Assembly: GCA_021404565.1 (NCBI GenBank)
Contig: JAAWWF010000005.1
Span: forward strand, 248,001 to 312,000
From: Roseivirga sp.
GTDB taxonomy: Bacteria > Bacteroidota > Bacteroidia > Cytophagales > Cyclobacteriaceae
Direction: 5' to 3'
Length of the DNA: 64,000 nucleotides
Both the position numbers and the translations under genes were made by a program. The notes under the pieces were generated by a model. That model did no database searches, was not told where the DNA came from, and worked only from the letters and a program-made list of their open reading frames with translations. Positions within the stretch are counted from its first letter, which is position 1. Each line of letters starts with the position of its first letter. Of this stretch, positions 19,401 through 26,603 are shown in pieces.

Positions 19401-22400
19401 CCTGGTAGCCACACAGGATGCTAACCAAAGGGCAATCAATCAGTGGACCTTTACCAAGTACGATGCCTTAAACAGGCCTGTTTTGACCGGCTTTGTCACC
19501 CTCACCTCCAACAGGTCCCAATTGCAAAGTATCACCAGTGGATGGTCAGGAGATCTGCACGTAAAACGTCAGGAACTCAGCACCAACAATGTATTGGAAG
19601 GTGCTACCATCACCACCAGCGTGCGTGATACGGAGATTGGTACCTATCGTGCTAAAAACACAGGTTATGTTGATTATTTACCGGGATTTACCTCTGAAAC
19701 TAATGCTGATTTTGATACCGAACTGGTAGCTTCCTTAAGTCATGAGTATACGGCTTATGAGGGCTATCATGACGCTACCTTCCCCCTGCTGGCTACCAGC
19801 AGTTTTGAGATGAATACGGTCAACTACTATGACGACTATGACTTTACGGCTAAGACATGGGACAATGGGTTCGATGGCAAAGGTTTCTATACCACTCCGC
19901 AGGAGAAAACAGATTACAATTATGTAGCCCCCGAGCAGTTTGAAGACAGCCAGGGCCTGGCGACAGGTAGTAAAGTGCGCATTTTAGGCACTGACGACTG
20001 GCTGACATCCGTAATGTTTTATGACAATCGCGGTCGGGTGGTACAGACCCAGGGTGAAAACCAAATGGGGGGTACGGATATCAGCACTACTCAGTATGAT
20101 TTTGCAGGCAGGGTACTGCATACCTATACCATTCACAACAATCCGCAGGCATTAGCAAATAACACCACGCGTATTCTAAAGCGTTTTAGCTATGATCATG
20201 CGGGCAGGCTCGAAACCATACAGGAAAAGCTCAATGATACCGGAAGCTTAAACACCCTGACAGCCCATGCCTATAATGCCCTGGGCGAGCTTGAAAGCAA
20301 GGTGCTGGGCGATAACCTGGAGAGCCTGGACTATAAATACAATGTGAGAGGCTGGCTCAAAAGCATCAATGGTGACTATGTAGCAGGCACCAACAATACC
20401 CACTTCTTTGGTATGGACCTCTCTTATGAATTTGGCTTTGAACAAAATCAGCTCAACGGCAATATAGCCGGGATCACCTGGCGATCGAAGAGCAGCACTA
20501 AGACAAGGGCTTATGGTTTTGACTATGACAATACCAACCGCCTATTGATGGCAGACTACCACCAGAATGACGGAGTTTCCAATGCATGGAGCCAGGCCAC
20601 GGCTGACTTTAGCACCAGCTATGGATATGATGCCAATGGCAATATCCTGAACCTGAACAGACAGGGCGTAGTGGCAGGTACCATTACCACCATAGACCAG
20701 CTGACTTATAACTACGGGGCCGGTTATAACCTGGCTGGAAACAGCAACCAGCTGGTAGCAGTAGCTGATGCTATGGGTGACCTGGGCCAGGGTGATTTTA
20801 AGGATGTGGTTAATGCTACGGACTATGAATACGACCTGAATGGCAACATGAAGGACGATATGAACAAGGGCATTACCAATATTACCTATAATCACCTCAA
20901 CCTGCCGGTGGTGGTGAGTTTCGGGAGTACTAAGAGCATTACTTATACCTACGATGCGGCTGGTATCAAGCTGAGCAAGCTGGTAAATGATAATGGCAGC
21001 CTGACCACTACAGATTATGCGGGGGGCTTTATTTATGAGGACAATGATCTCCAGCATTTTGCGCATGAAGAGGGCCGGGTAAGAAAGAACAATGCCGGTA
21101 ACCTGGTCCATGACTACTTTATCAAAGATCACCTGGGTAATACTCGTATGACCCTCACAGAGGCAACAGAGGTAGTAGAATACCGGGCCAGTATGGAAAC
21201 AGGTTCCAGCCAGGGAGTAGACATGCAAAGCTACGAAGAATCCATTTTCCTCAACCTACCGGCTGTCAGGAGCAGCTTAGAGCCTTTGGGCAATACTACT
21301 GACGTTCCCGATATAGTAGATGATAAATCGGCTCGTTTAAATGGTTATTATTCCGGCACACGCATAGGGCCTGCGAAAATGATGGTTGTTTCCGCAGGAG
21401 ATCAGATCAATGTATCTGTCGATTCTTATCACGCAGGTGCTTACAATGACACCGGTTATCATAATCAGACCACAATTAAGTCTGCCTTGTCTACCGTGCT
21501 GGGTACCGGTGCCGTTAATGCCACTGAGGCCAACGGAATCAGCACCATTGTGAACGGCTTATCTCCATCATCCACGGCTGTGTTTGTGGGTGGAGATGGT
21601 ACCCAGAACAGGCCCAAGGCTTATTTAAACGTACTTATCTTCGATCAGGATTTCAATTACGAGGGCGGTGAATATCAGCAAACTGACCAGTTAAGCGGCT
21701 ATAAAACACTGACCATCAACAAAACAATGGCCGAGGGAGGTTATGTTTACGTATATTTATCCAACGAAAGTCAGACGGACTTTAACGTATATTTTGATGA
21801 TTTGGAGATTGTTCATACCAAGGGTGCTATACTGCAGGAAGATCATTATTATCCTTTTGGGATGAACATAAATGCCTTGAGTAGCTCTGCGGCACTGAGT
21901 AAGCCTAATAGGTTCAAGTTTGGGAGTCAAGAGCTACAGCATGAATTTGATCTAAACTGGTATCAATACAGATTTAGAAATCATGATCCTCAAACTGGTA
22001 GGTTCTTTAACATTGACCCTCTAACAGACAAGTTTTTTTATAATAGTCCCTATGCCTTTGCAGAAAATAAATTAGGCCTAGGTATTGAGTTTGAAGGGTT
22101 AGAACTGTTTCAGGCTCGCGGAGTCGTTCGAGGAGAGAAAAACGGAAAGGTCTTACAGTCTAGTGATTGGGCCATTTCGTCAAACCAACAAGTCTTTATG
22201 GCTCTAACGGTACCAAATGGCCCGAAAGAGACTCTCTATCAAACTCCTGGCAATTTCTTTCAGGCTATCCGGGGCATAATGAATAACAGTCCAAACAGAG
22301 GGCTTTTAGGAGGATTGATAATGGATGGGATATGGGGTTTGGCAAATGACGCCACTACCACTATTACTGATACGGCCAATGATTTGGGCTTATCGGATTT

Positions 22401-22899
22401 GCCTGCTCGTAACCTCGAAGGAGATGTAGCTTCACCCAGCGATATTATTGACTCAGGAGTAAATAATTTGACAAGTCTATTTCTTTTTGGGGCGGCAAAA
22501 GGTGCTCCTCCTTTAAAAAAGGGTTCAGGCCCATCAGCTGGTGTTTTAGAAGTGAGTACAGAGGTTAAATCTGTGGCTCAATTCAAAAACTATAACCCCA
22601 AGAATCCAATTGAATTTCTTTTTGACTTTAAAACAAATACCTTCGTTGTAGGCAATGTCAAGAAAGGGGTAGCTGCTGGATTGTCACCTCATCAAAAACT
22701 AACATGGGCGATCGGAAGCCAGAATAAAAATGTAGTAGGAGGGATGTTTAAAAGAGGTAAAAATGGTGCTATAATGACAAATGAGTTTTCGGGCCACTAT
22801 TGGCAAAATTGGACTGATGATATACGACAGCAGTTCACACAGTTCTTGGAAACTCAAACTGGACAGAGTGTTATACACAATAATGGGCTAGGCTTCTGA
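16438..22899 (+). CDS. DUF6443/RHS polymorphic toxin with C-terminal toxin domain
   Basis: 2153 residues. An N-terminal hydrophobic segment (about 25-45) acts as signal; start sites at Met1 or Met23 are both possible. Residues about 50-690 look like tandem Ig-like/PKD-type beta domains. A DUF6443-like block begins near 700 (QYVDGLGRPLQTVSRKASPG), followed by YD repeats, then the RHS core at about 1798-1893 (DHYYPFGMN...RFKFGSQE...RFRNHDPQTGRFFNIDPL). The last 260 residues differ in style and form the variable toxin tip. It ends in SPHQKLTWAIG, GGMFKRGKNGAIMTNEFSGHYWQNW-type motifs, which from memory resemble polymorphic toxin type 43; this identification is tentative. RHS toxins enclose the tip and deliver it to rival cells. 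Confidence 0.85.
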   Translation: MQTIRKIFAGAFPVNEVHTIQKMLSRLAMLIIMLCALSVGNVLKGQTTLTDPPASQNVLDCHSEFTYTIPYASQSAWQVSGGTITQGGTAGSTTAKVTWDLGFSTGWIKATYLDAGGVGGATIVTGQVNVTIDPPTPGSLNTVTPICYNTTPTITSATLPGPTGSAPTYIWQHSVGMVTGSEHPSAISWQTISQSGPFDKDYTPPAPLTASKYYRRGATVCNTTVYSAAVFVEVYDQLNPGTISVNFDCNSGTASLSATDATGGNTTSSYTYVWQSKPSSGGSWTTASTSITSLSVPTEFRRLASSGTCGESLPSTEIEVKPQDLIQNQSLDLSQEVFCYEEQPFVKLNTSQSLVDYELYLDGSPTGSIQAGAGAALTWNVTTGGAYTVMAVNNTACGPIAMTGTANLVVNVPVIYDVTGGGNICPGITSDISLSGSDTGAKYYLKLGSTVLLSSEKDGNGYPLEWCSIDVEGTYTVVAKQGTCNYRDMNNLSDPIVEIGTPATPVVTGNYTTTLNGSVTLSTQAETGVNYTWYDLNGKSVGTGSSLTLSNMDDVIELVVVADNGGCSISAKITAGYVVVQSPTVNPQLTAACGHYYLQKSGSPAANHTWYWQGKNPEGKEQLIDAELYDYRVATSGTYYLRSFNELAGVWADQPMSISVNLTDPTTIKPTSCSDITAMQVADEPGAYTSGTYNYVRSYDVFTETDQQLTETAAENAILNETDHSKVQQATQYVDGLGRPLQTVSRKASPGNKDMIQAITYDEYGRPTRQYLPYTAQDATGELRLDPFGDQEDFYQGATGITAHFPNEQVLYGESLMEKSPLNRAKLTSAPGDAWTGNRVGAMADWRINTATEGIRRWTIATNPQTTSTYAAGELYVTVTTDENGSQVKEFANAKGQQVLKQVQSADAGAPGHSDWFNTYYIYNTYNQLAFVLPPRAVELLEAHNWNWINADVYELIFSYIYDGRNRMITKQVPGSGRVDMVYDKLDRLVATQDANQRAINQWTFTKYDALNRPVLTGFVTLTSNRSQLQSITSGWSGDLHVKRQELSTNNVLEGATITTSVRDTEIGTYRAKNTGYVDYLPGFTSETNADFDTELVASLSHEYTAYEGYHDATFPLLATSSFEMNTVNYYDDYDFTAKTWDNGFDGKGFYTTPQEKTDYNYVAPEQFEDSQGLATGSKVRILGTDDWLTSVMFYDNRGRVVQTQGENQMGGTDISTTQYDFAGRVLHTYTIHNNPQALANNTTRILKRFSYDHAGRLETIQEKLNDTGSLNTLTAHAYNALGELESKVLGDNLESLDYKYNVRGWLKSINGDYVAGTNNTHFFGMDLSYEFGFEQNQLNGNIAGITWRSKSSTKTRAYGFDYDNTNRLLMADYHQNDGVSNAWSQATADFSTSYGYDANGNILNLNRQGVVAGTITTIDQLTYNYGAGYNLAGNSNQLVAVADAMGDLGQGDFKDVVNATDYEYDLNGNMKDDMNKGITNITYNHLNLPVVVSFGSTKSITYTYDAAGIKLSKLVNDNGSLTTTDYAGGFIYEDNDLQHFAHEEGRVRKNNAGNLVHDYFIKDHLGNTRMTLTEATEVVEYRASMETGSSQGVDMQSYEESIFLNLPAVRSSLEPLGNTTDVPDIVDDKSARLNGYYSGTRIGPAKMMVVSAGDQINVSVDSYHAGAYNDTGYHNQTTIKSALSTVLGTGAVNATEANGISTIVNGLSPSSTAVFVGGDGTQNRPKAYLNVLIFDQDFNYEGGEYQQTDQLSGYKTLTINKTMAEGGYVYVYLSNESQTDFNVYFDDLEIVHTKGAILQEDHYYPFGMNINALSSSAALSKPNRFKFGSQELQHEFDLNWYQYRFRNHDPQTGRFFNIDPLTDKFFYNSPYAFAENKLGLGIEFEGLELFQARGVVRGEKNGKVLQSSDWAISSNQQVFMALTVPNGPKETLYQTPGNFFQAIRGIMNNSPNRGLLGGLIMDGIWGLANDATTTITDTANDLGLSDLPARNLEGDVASPSDIIDSGVNNLTSLFLFGAAKGAPPLKKGSGPSAGVLEVSTEVKSVAQFKNYNPKNPIEFLFDFKTNTFVVGNVKKGVAAGLSPHQKLTWAIGSQNKNVVGGMFKRGKNGAIMTNEFSGHYWQNWTDDIRQQFTQFLETQTGQSVIHNNGLGF

Positions 22900-22902
22900 C
22901 TA

Positions 22903-23388
22903 ATGGTTATTACAGATTATTTGAACGATAGTGACGATCGTATCTTGATCGATAATTTAAGTTATGAATATGTAGAGCTTTTTCGCGATTCAGGTACCAA
23001 CTTTCGTTATGGTTATTGTCTGATTGGATGGGTTGTTTTTGATGATGAGAACAATCACGCTCTAATAAAATGGAATGGATTAAATTTTCTTGGTTTCTTA
23101 AGAATACTTGAATTAAACTCTATTGAAGTATTCACTTCAATATCTGACAGAGTTAAGCAGCTAGCCAATGAAAAAATGGAGTTTCTGGACTTTTTCCCAA
23201 TTGTTGGTATTGTCAAAACTTGTTTTTCAATGCAATCTAACTATTGGTCAGAATTGTGTTTGAACTTTCTCTTAAAAAACAAACTATATCAAAAGCAATT
23301 GACGTTTCTACGAGAATATAAGAACTGCTCCTGGTGCAATCAAAAAGTCAATCACATGATTTGGACTTATCTTTCAAGAATGAATTGA
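22903..23388 (+). CDS. Candidate immunity protein for the RHS toxin
   Basis: 161 residues, starting 3 bp after the toxin stop. It has no signal peptide, is visibly A+T-rich compared with the toxin gene, and I recognise no family in it. It has acidic stretches (NDSDDRILIDN, FDDENNH) and two CxxC-like pieces near the C-terminus. Its place immediately behind the toxin tip is where cognate immunity genes of RHS systems are always found, so immunity is the likely role. A structured repeat (R1) follows the stop. Confidence 0.65.
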   Translation: MVITDYLNDSDDRILIDNLSYEYVELFRDSGTNFRYGYCLIGWVVFDDENNHALIKWNGLNFLGFLRILELNSIEVFTSISDRVKQLANEKMEFLDFFPIVGIVKTCFSMQSNYWSELCLNFLLKNKLYQKQLTFLREYKNCSWCNQKVNHMIWTYLSRMN

Positions 23389-23420
23389 TATAGTCGTGGA
23401 TTGTAATGTACCAATTTACA

Positions 23421-23522
23421 CCCCTCGGCCTCGTTTGTAACGAGGTCGTGTGAACTCGAGCATTTGCAATGCGGGAATGATAAAATATAAAGCCAGCTTG
23501 AGAAATCTTGCTGGCTGCCCCT
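23421..23522 (+). repeat. Structured repeat R1, copy 1 (three hairpins)
   Basis: Three hairpins in series: CCTCGTT/AACGAGG (23429-23445), GCATT/AATGC (23460-23472) and AGCCAGC/GCTGGCT (23491-23516). A second copy with the same order is at 26236-26336, where the first stem has changed as CCTCGTC/GACGAGG, a compensated base-pair change. The last hairpin may also terminate the immunity transcript. Confidence 0.75.
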
Positions 23523-23525
23523 CCT

Positions 23526-23548
23526 GGTCTTAGCGTCTCGCTAAGACC
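23526..23548 (+). repeat. REP hairpin upstream of transposase
   Basis: GGTCTTAGC and GCTAAGACC pair perfectly around GTCTC. An inverted counterpart sits at 24224-24246 on the other side of the transposase gene. Confidence 0.75.
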
Positions 23549-23654
23549 TTTAAGAATAAAAGCCAATCGAATATATCTTTAATTTTAGACTTTATGATTT
23601 GATGGTATTTAGGTCAGATATTGATAATATTTGTTACAACACAATAATTCTATC

Positions 23655-24206
23655 ATGGGCCGCAAATATGCCATACGCAATCAAGATGAGTTTTACTTTG
23701 TGACCTTCACGGTCGTGGATTGGATAGACGTTTTTATCCGGGCAGAATACAGAAATATATTTATTGATTCTGTTAAGTATTGTCAGCGGGAAAAAGGGCT
23801 CTTAGAAGGTGCATGGTGCATTATGACCAGCCATATTCATTTAGTGCTGGGTACTACTGGTACTCACAAGCTTGAAGACATTATCAGAGATTTGAAAAGC
23901 TATACTTCAAGGCATCTAAGAAAATTTCTGGAAAACAGCCCTTATGAAAGCAGACAAGCGTGGATGCTCCCATTAATGAAACAGGCAGGTCAAGCTAAAT
24001 CGAATAACAAAGATTTTCAGTTTTGGCAGCAGCATAATCATCCGATTGAATTGGATAGCCTTGCCATCACGCAACAGCGTGTAGATTATATTCATAACAA
24101 CCCGGTAGTGGAAGGTTTTGTAGATGAACCAGCCGACTGGGTATTCAGCAGTGCGCGAGATTACGAGGACAGGCCGGGTATTATAGACCTATATTTTTTA
24201 TGGTAG
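23655..24206 (+). CDS. REP-associated tyrosine transposase (RAYT)
   Basis: About 183 residues from the ATG at 23655, which begins MGRKYAIRNQ; an upstream TTG adds eight unlikely residues. It belongs to the IS200-related Y1 transposase family: HUH-type motif HIH in IMTSHIHLVLG, a candidate catalytic Tyr in LKSYTSRHLRKF, and the RAYT-typical end NNPVVEGFVDEPADWVFSSA. RAYTs are single-copy relatives of IS200 transposases that process REP hairpins. Here the gene lies between two inverted hairpins, 23526-23548 and 24224-24246, as expected. It appears intact. Confidence 0.9.
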   Translation: MGRKYAIRNQDEFYFVTFTVVDWIDVFIRAEYRNIFIDSVKYCQREKGLLEGAWCIMTSHIHLVLGTTGTHKLEDIIRDLKSYTSRHLRKFLENSPYESRQAWMLPLMKQAGQAKSNNKDFQFWQQHNHPIELDSLAITQQRVDYIHNNPVVEGFVDEPADWVFSSARDYEDRPGIIDLYFLW

Positions 24207-24223
24207 TGTTTAGTGCCGCTATT

Positions 24224-24246
24224 GGTCTCAGCGAGACGCTAAGACC
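24224..24246 (-). repeat. REP hairpin downstream of transposase (inverted)
   Basis: GGTCTCAGC and GCTAAGACC pair at 8 of 9 positions around GAGAC. It is the reverse complement of the upstream hairpin apart from one base, so the pair frames the RAYT gene. Confidence 0.75.
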
Positions 24247-24312
24247 AGTGGGGGGATACATTGTCCCTGAAAACTAACATATACTTAAGAATAATGCCTA
24301 AACCTAAATTAG

Positions 24313-25191
24313 ATGAAGAATAGACTATTCCCGAGTATTGCGCTCATCTGTTTTTTACTTTCGTCTTGCGATAGTTACGAAATAATTGAGTCGTACCCAT
24401 CAGGGCAAATAAAGTTAAAGTGTCAAAAAAGTGATGGCCTGATTGAGGGCGTATGTGTTTCTTTTTACGAAAATGGTCAAGTTGAGTTTTACAGCAGATA
24501 TACCCAAGGAGAGCGACACGGAGTGTCCGATTTCTTTCATCCAAACGGTGTCAAGCATTGGAGTGCTAGTTTTGAAAACGGAATCAAAAATGGGAAAATT
24601 GATTACTATGATTCCATGGGTGTTAAATACCAAAGTGCTCAGGTCAAAGACAACCAACTGGATGGAGTAAATTATGAGTATTACAAAGATGGCACTATCA
24701 AGACGAAAGCGATGTATACCGATGGGCAATTGGATGGGGAACTCTTAAGGTATAACGATCAGGGGAGTACCATATACACTGCAAGATATAAAAATGGAGA
24801 TATTGAGGACTTTAAGGAATATGGTTCCGCTGGTAAATTAGAACTTGAAATGTTGAAATTCTCTATTGGTCACGACATTTCGGACACCGGAGAAGTGGAA
24901 TTATATATAGAGGTGCACAACCCACAGTTTGACATACTGCTAATTGAGATATTTGACTACATCGATATACCCTCAGACTCTGTTCTTAATGTTCAGGATG
25001 AATTTTTTTCAGTTGAAAGTTTGATAAAATACCCAATCATATGGCCAGAAGGCAGGGAGTCGATTGAACTTATCGGTTATATATACGATGTCGATTCTCT
25101 GGAGAATGGTGAGGGTGCAGTAATCAAGAATGAGATTGATTTCTATTATAAAATTGACAAAGAGGGTAGTATCGGTAGTGCCTCCAAATAG
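24313..25191 (+). CDS. YwqK/MORN-like repeat lipoprotein
   Basis: 292 residues; the lipoprotein signal ends LLSSC (Cys19). Residues about 20-170 are repeats of the form YxNGQ-x-x-x-x-x-Y-x-x-G-x-x-x-G (YENGQVEFYSRYTQGERHG, YKDGTIKTKAMYTDGQLDG), the toxin-antitoxin-system YwqK-family/MORN-like pattern. The C-terminal 120 residues form a separate beta-rich domain that I do not recognise. Such proteins are common beside RHS toxins and may be immunity proteins, but the target here is unknown. It has its own terminator at 25226. Confidence 0.75.
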   Translation: MKNRLFPSIALICFLLSSCDSYEIIESYPSGQIKLKCQKSDGLIEGVCVSFYENGQVEFYSRYTQGERHGVSDFFHPNGVKHWSASFENGIKNGKIDYYDSMGVKYQSAQVKDNQLDGVNYEYYKDGTIKTKAMYTDGQLDGELLRYNDQGSTIYTARYKNGDIEDFKEYGSAGKLELEMLKFSIGHDISDTGEVELYIEVHNPQFDILLIEIFDYIDIPSDSVLNVQDEFFSVESLIKYPIIWPEGRESIELIGYIYDVDSLENGEGAVIKNEIDFYYKIDKEGSIGSASK

Positions 25192-25225
25192 TTGATGGAG
25201 CTGCCAACATAAGAATAACGCAAAT

Positions 25226-25257
25226 AAAGACCGGTTTTTACCGATCTTTTTGTTTTT
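25226..25257 (+). terminator. Terminator of the YwqK-like lipoprotein gene
   Basis: AAAGACCGG pairs with CCGATCTTT (one mismatch) around TTTTTA and is followed by T-rich sequence. Confidence 0.75.
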
Positions 25258-25497
25258 GGTGATGACGATACACTACCTGAGGATGACGGGGAATTGCATT
25301 ATACAATGACTTTAACCATACATGCTGAAGATAGGTACAACTTCAATCCCAAGTCTGGTGATATAGCTACTGGTATTCCTGATTCGAGAAACGGAGTTTT
25401 TGAAGTCACAGGGTTAGGAAAACAGTTTATGCATTATGGTACTTACACAACAACAATTACCTGGTCTTCGCTGCAAGACCCAGATAAGGACGAATAA
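25255..25497 (+). pseudogene. Orphan RHS toxin C-terminal tail
   Basis: The frame is open from within the terminator and reads FGDDDTLPEDDG, TLTIHAEDRYNFNPKSGDI, ATGIPDSRNGVFEVTGLGKQ to a stop at 25497. I recall the motif pair EDRYNFNP...DIATGIPDS-x-NG-F from the extreme C-terminus of Bacteroidota RHS toxins. Here no core, signal or convincing start codon precedes it (TTG at 25294 would be the only option), so it looks like a displaced toxin tip cut from its RHS carrier. Confidence 0.6.
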
Positions 25498-25501
25498 TCA
25501 T

Positions 25502-25978
25502 ATGATGAGAATAACATTGCTATATATATTTTTGGTTTCAACGCTACTTTCCTGTAAGAGCCAACATAAAAGTGTTATGAGAACAGACATTGCTGGCTTG
25601 CGGGCAGTTATCAAGCTGGAATATCATCCAAATGATTTAAAGTGGGAGGTAAGGCCAATCGGTGAAGTATCATCATTCGGCCCAACGGAGTATATCTTGA
25701 TGGCATCATTTAGTCTCAAGGGAAATGAACTCGAAAAACTAAAAACGCAGTATCTTGAATCTGAAGATATTGGCAGTGAAGTAGCTCTAAGAAAGCAATT
25801 TATTGGGGGGTGGTTCCTGAATTCAATTAAATCATTCTCAATTGAGAAGCAAGAGCAAGGAGCATATAAGGTTAAATCAATGGTTTATGAAGCCACTGGG
25901 TTCTTTAAATCGCCATTTATTGATGGTATATGCTTTTTTAAAGAGGAATCCATTTATCTACTACTAAATACTAAATGA
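25502..25978 (+). CDS. Lipoprotein, possible immunity protein of the orphan tail
   Basis: 159 residues from ATG 25502 (or 25505), with a lipoprotein signal ending STLLSC. The mature part (KLEYHPNDLKWEVRPIGE, MASFSLKGNELEKLKTQY, GGWFLNSIKSFSIEKQE) is not a family I know. It starts four bases after the orphan toxin tail, the position of an immunity gene; an exported immunity lipoprotein would fit a toxin acting in the periplasm. Function is inferred from position only. Confidence 0.6.
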   Translation: MMRITLLYIFLVSTLLSCKSQHKSVMRTDIAGLRAVIKLEYHPNDLKWEVRPIGEVSSFGPTEYILMASFSLKGNELEKLKTQYLESEDIGSEVALRKQFIGGWFLNSIKSFSIEKQEQGAYKVKSMVYEATGFFKSPFIDGICFFKEESIYLLLNTK

Positions 25979-26010
25979 AAAGGGGGTAATGCCTCTCCCA
26001 ATAATGTTAA

Positions 26011-26256
26011 GCCAAACTCCTGCAGGAAGATCACTATTATCCATTTGGTATGAATATGGCGGCTTTGAGTTCTAGTGCGCCTTTGGCTAAACCCAACAGA
26101 TTTAAGTATAACGGCTTTGAAGAGGAAATCGGGTTTGACCTGGGATGGTATGATTATTCCGCCAGACAGTATGATCCACAACTAGGTCGCTTTAGTTCAG
26201 TGGATCCAGCTGCCGACATGATGAGAAGACACTCGCCCCCTCGTCCTCGTCTGTGA
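26011..26256 (+). pseudogene. Orphan RHS core fragment
   Basis: LQEDHYYPFGMNMAALSSSA, KPNRFKYNGFEEE, YDYSARQYDPQLGRFSSVDP is the same core module as residues about 1798-1880 of the intact toxin, but from a diverged paralogue. No start or upstream part exists, and the frame runs into repeat R1 copy 2 right after MMRRHSP, where an intact gene would continue into the toxin tip. Confidence 0.85.
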
Positions 26257-26336
26257 CGAGGTCGTTTGAGACAGAGCATTTGCAATGCGGAAATAGAAAA
26301 ACAGAAAGCCAACTTGAGAAATCTTGCTGGTTTTTT
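26236..26336 (+). repeat. Structured repeat R1, copy 2
   Basis: Same order of hairpins as 23421-23522: CCTCGTC/GACGAGG (26245-26261), GCATT/AATGC (26276-26288) and AGCC...TGGTT followed by six T's. It sits exactly at the broken end of the RHS core fragment. Confidence 0.75.
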
Positions 26337-26508
26337 ATTTCTCATATTTCCCGTGATCCGCTGATGACCTTTGCCTCAAAACCATAACAAACCTGTGTAC
26401 ACGGTGGCTTGAACCAGCGCTAAAGCCATAGGCGACAAGCGGTTGGCTAGGGTGGTCTGCGTCCACTGAAGTCTTGACGAAGATGGACCTTGGTTATGAG
26501 TTCGGTGG

Positions 26509-26542
26509 TTTATCCACCGGAGTTTTAACGCAGGTGGATAAA
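26509..26542. repeat. Long hairpin upstream of the coiled-coil protein gene
   Basis: TTTATCCACC (26509-26518) and GGTGGATAAA (26533-26542) are perfect complements around 14 nt. The surrounding stretch 26337-26603 holds no gene I can support. The hairpin may be a leader structure for the next gene or a decayed repeat. Confidence 0.4.
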
Positions 26543-26603
26543 ATTTATGCCACTCAGGTAATGGTATCTTGTATAGTTGGTCATATTCATTCAAATTCGA
26601 TTA

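Noticed and set aside
20542-21228. Long reading frame on the minus strand within the RHS gene (228 codons)
   Set aside because: It is antisense to conserved YD-repeat coding sequence, has low-complexity hydrophobic content and no plausible domain; it is a shadow of the codon bias.
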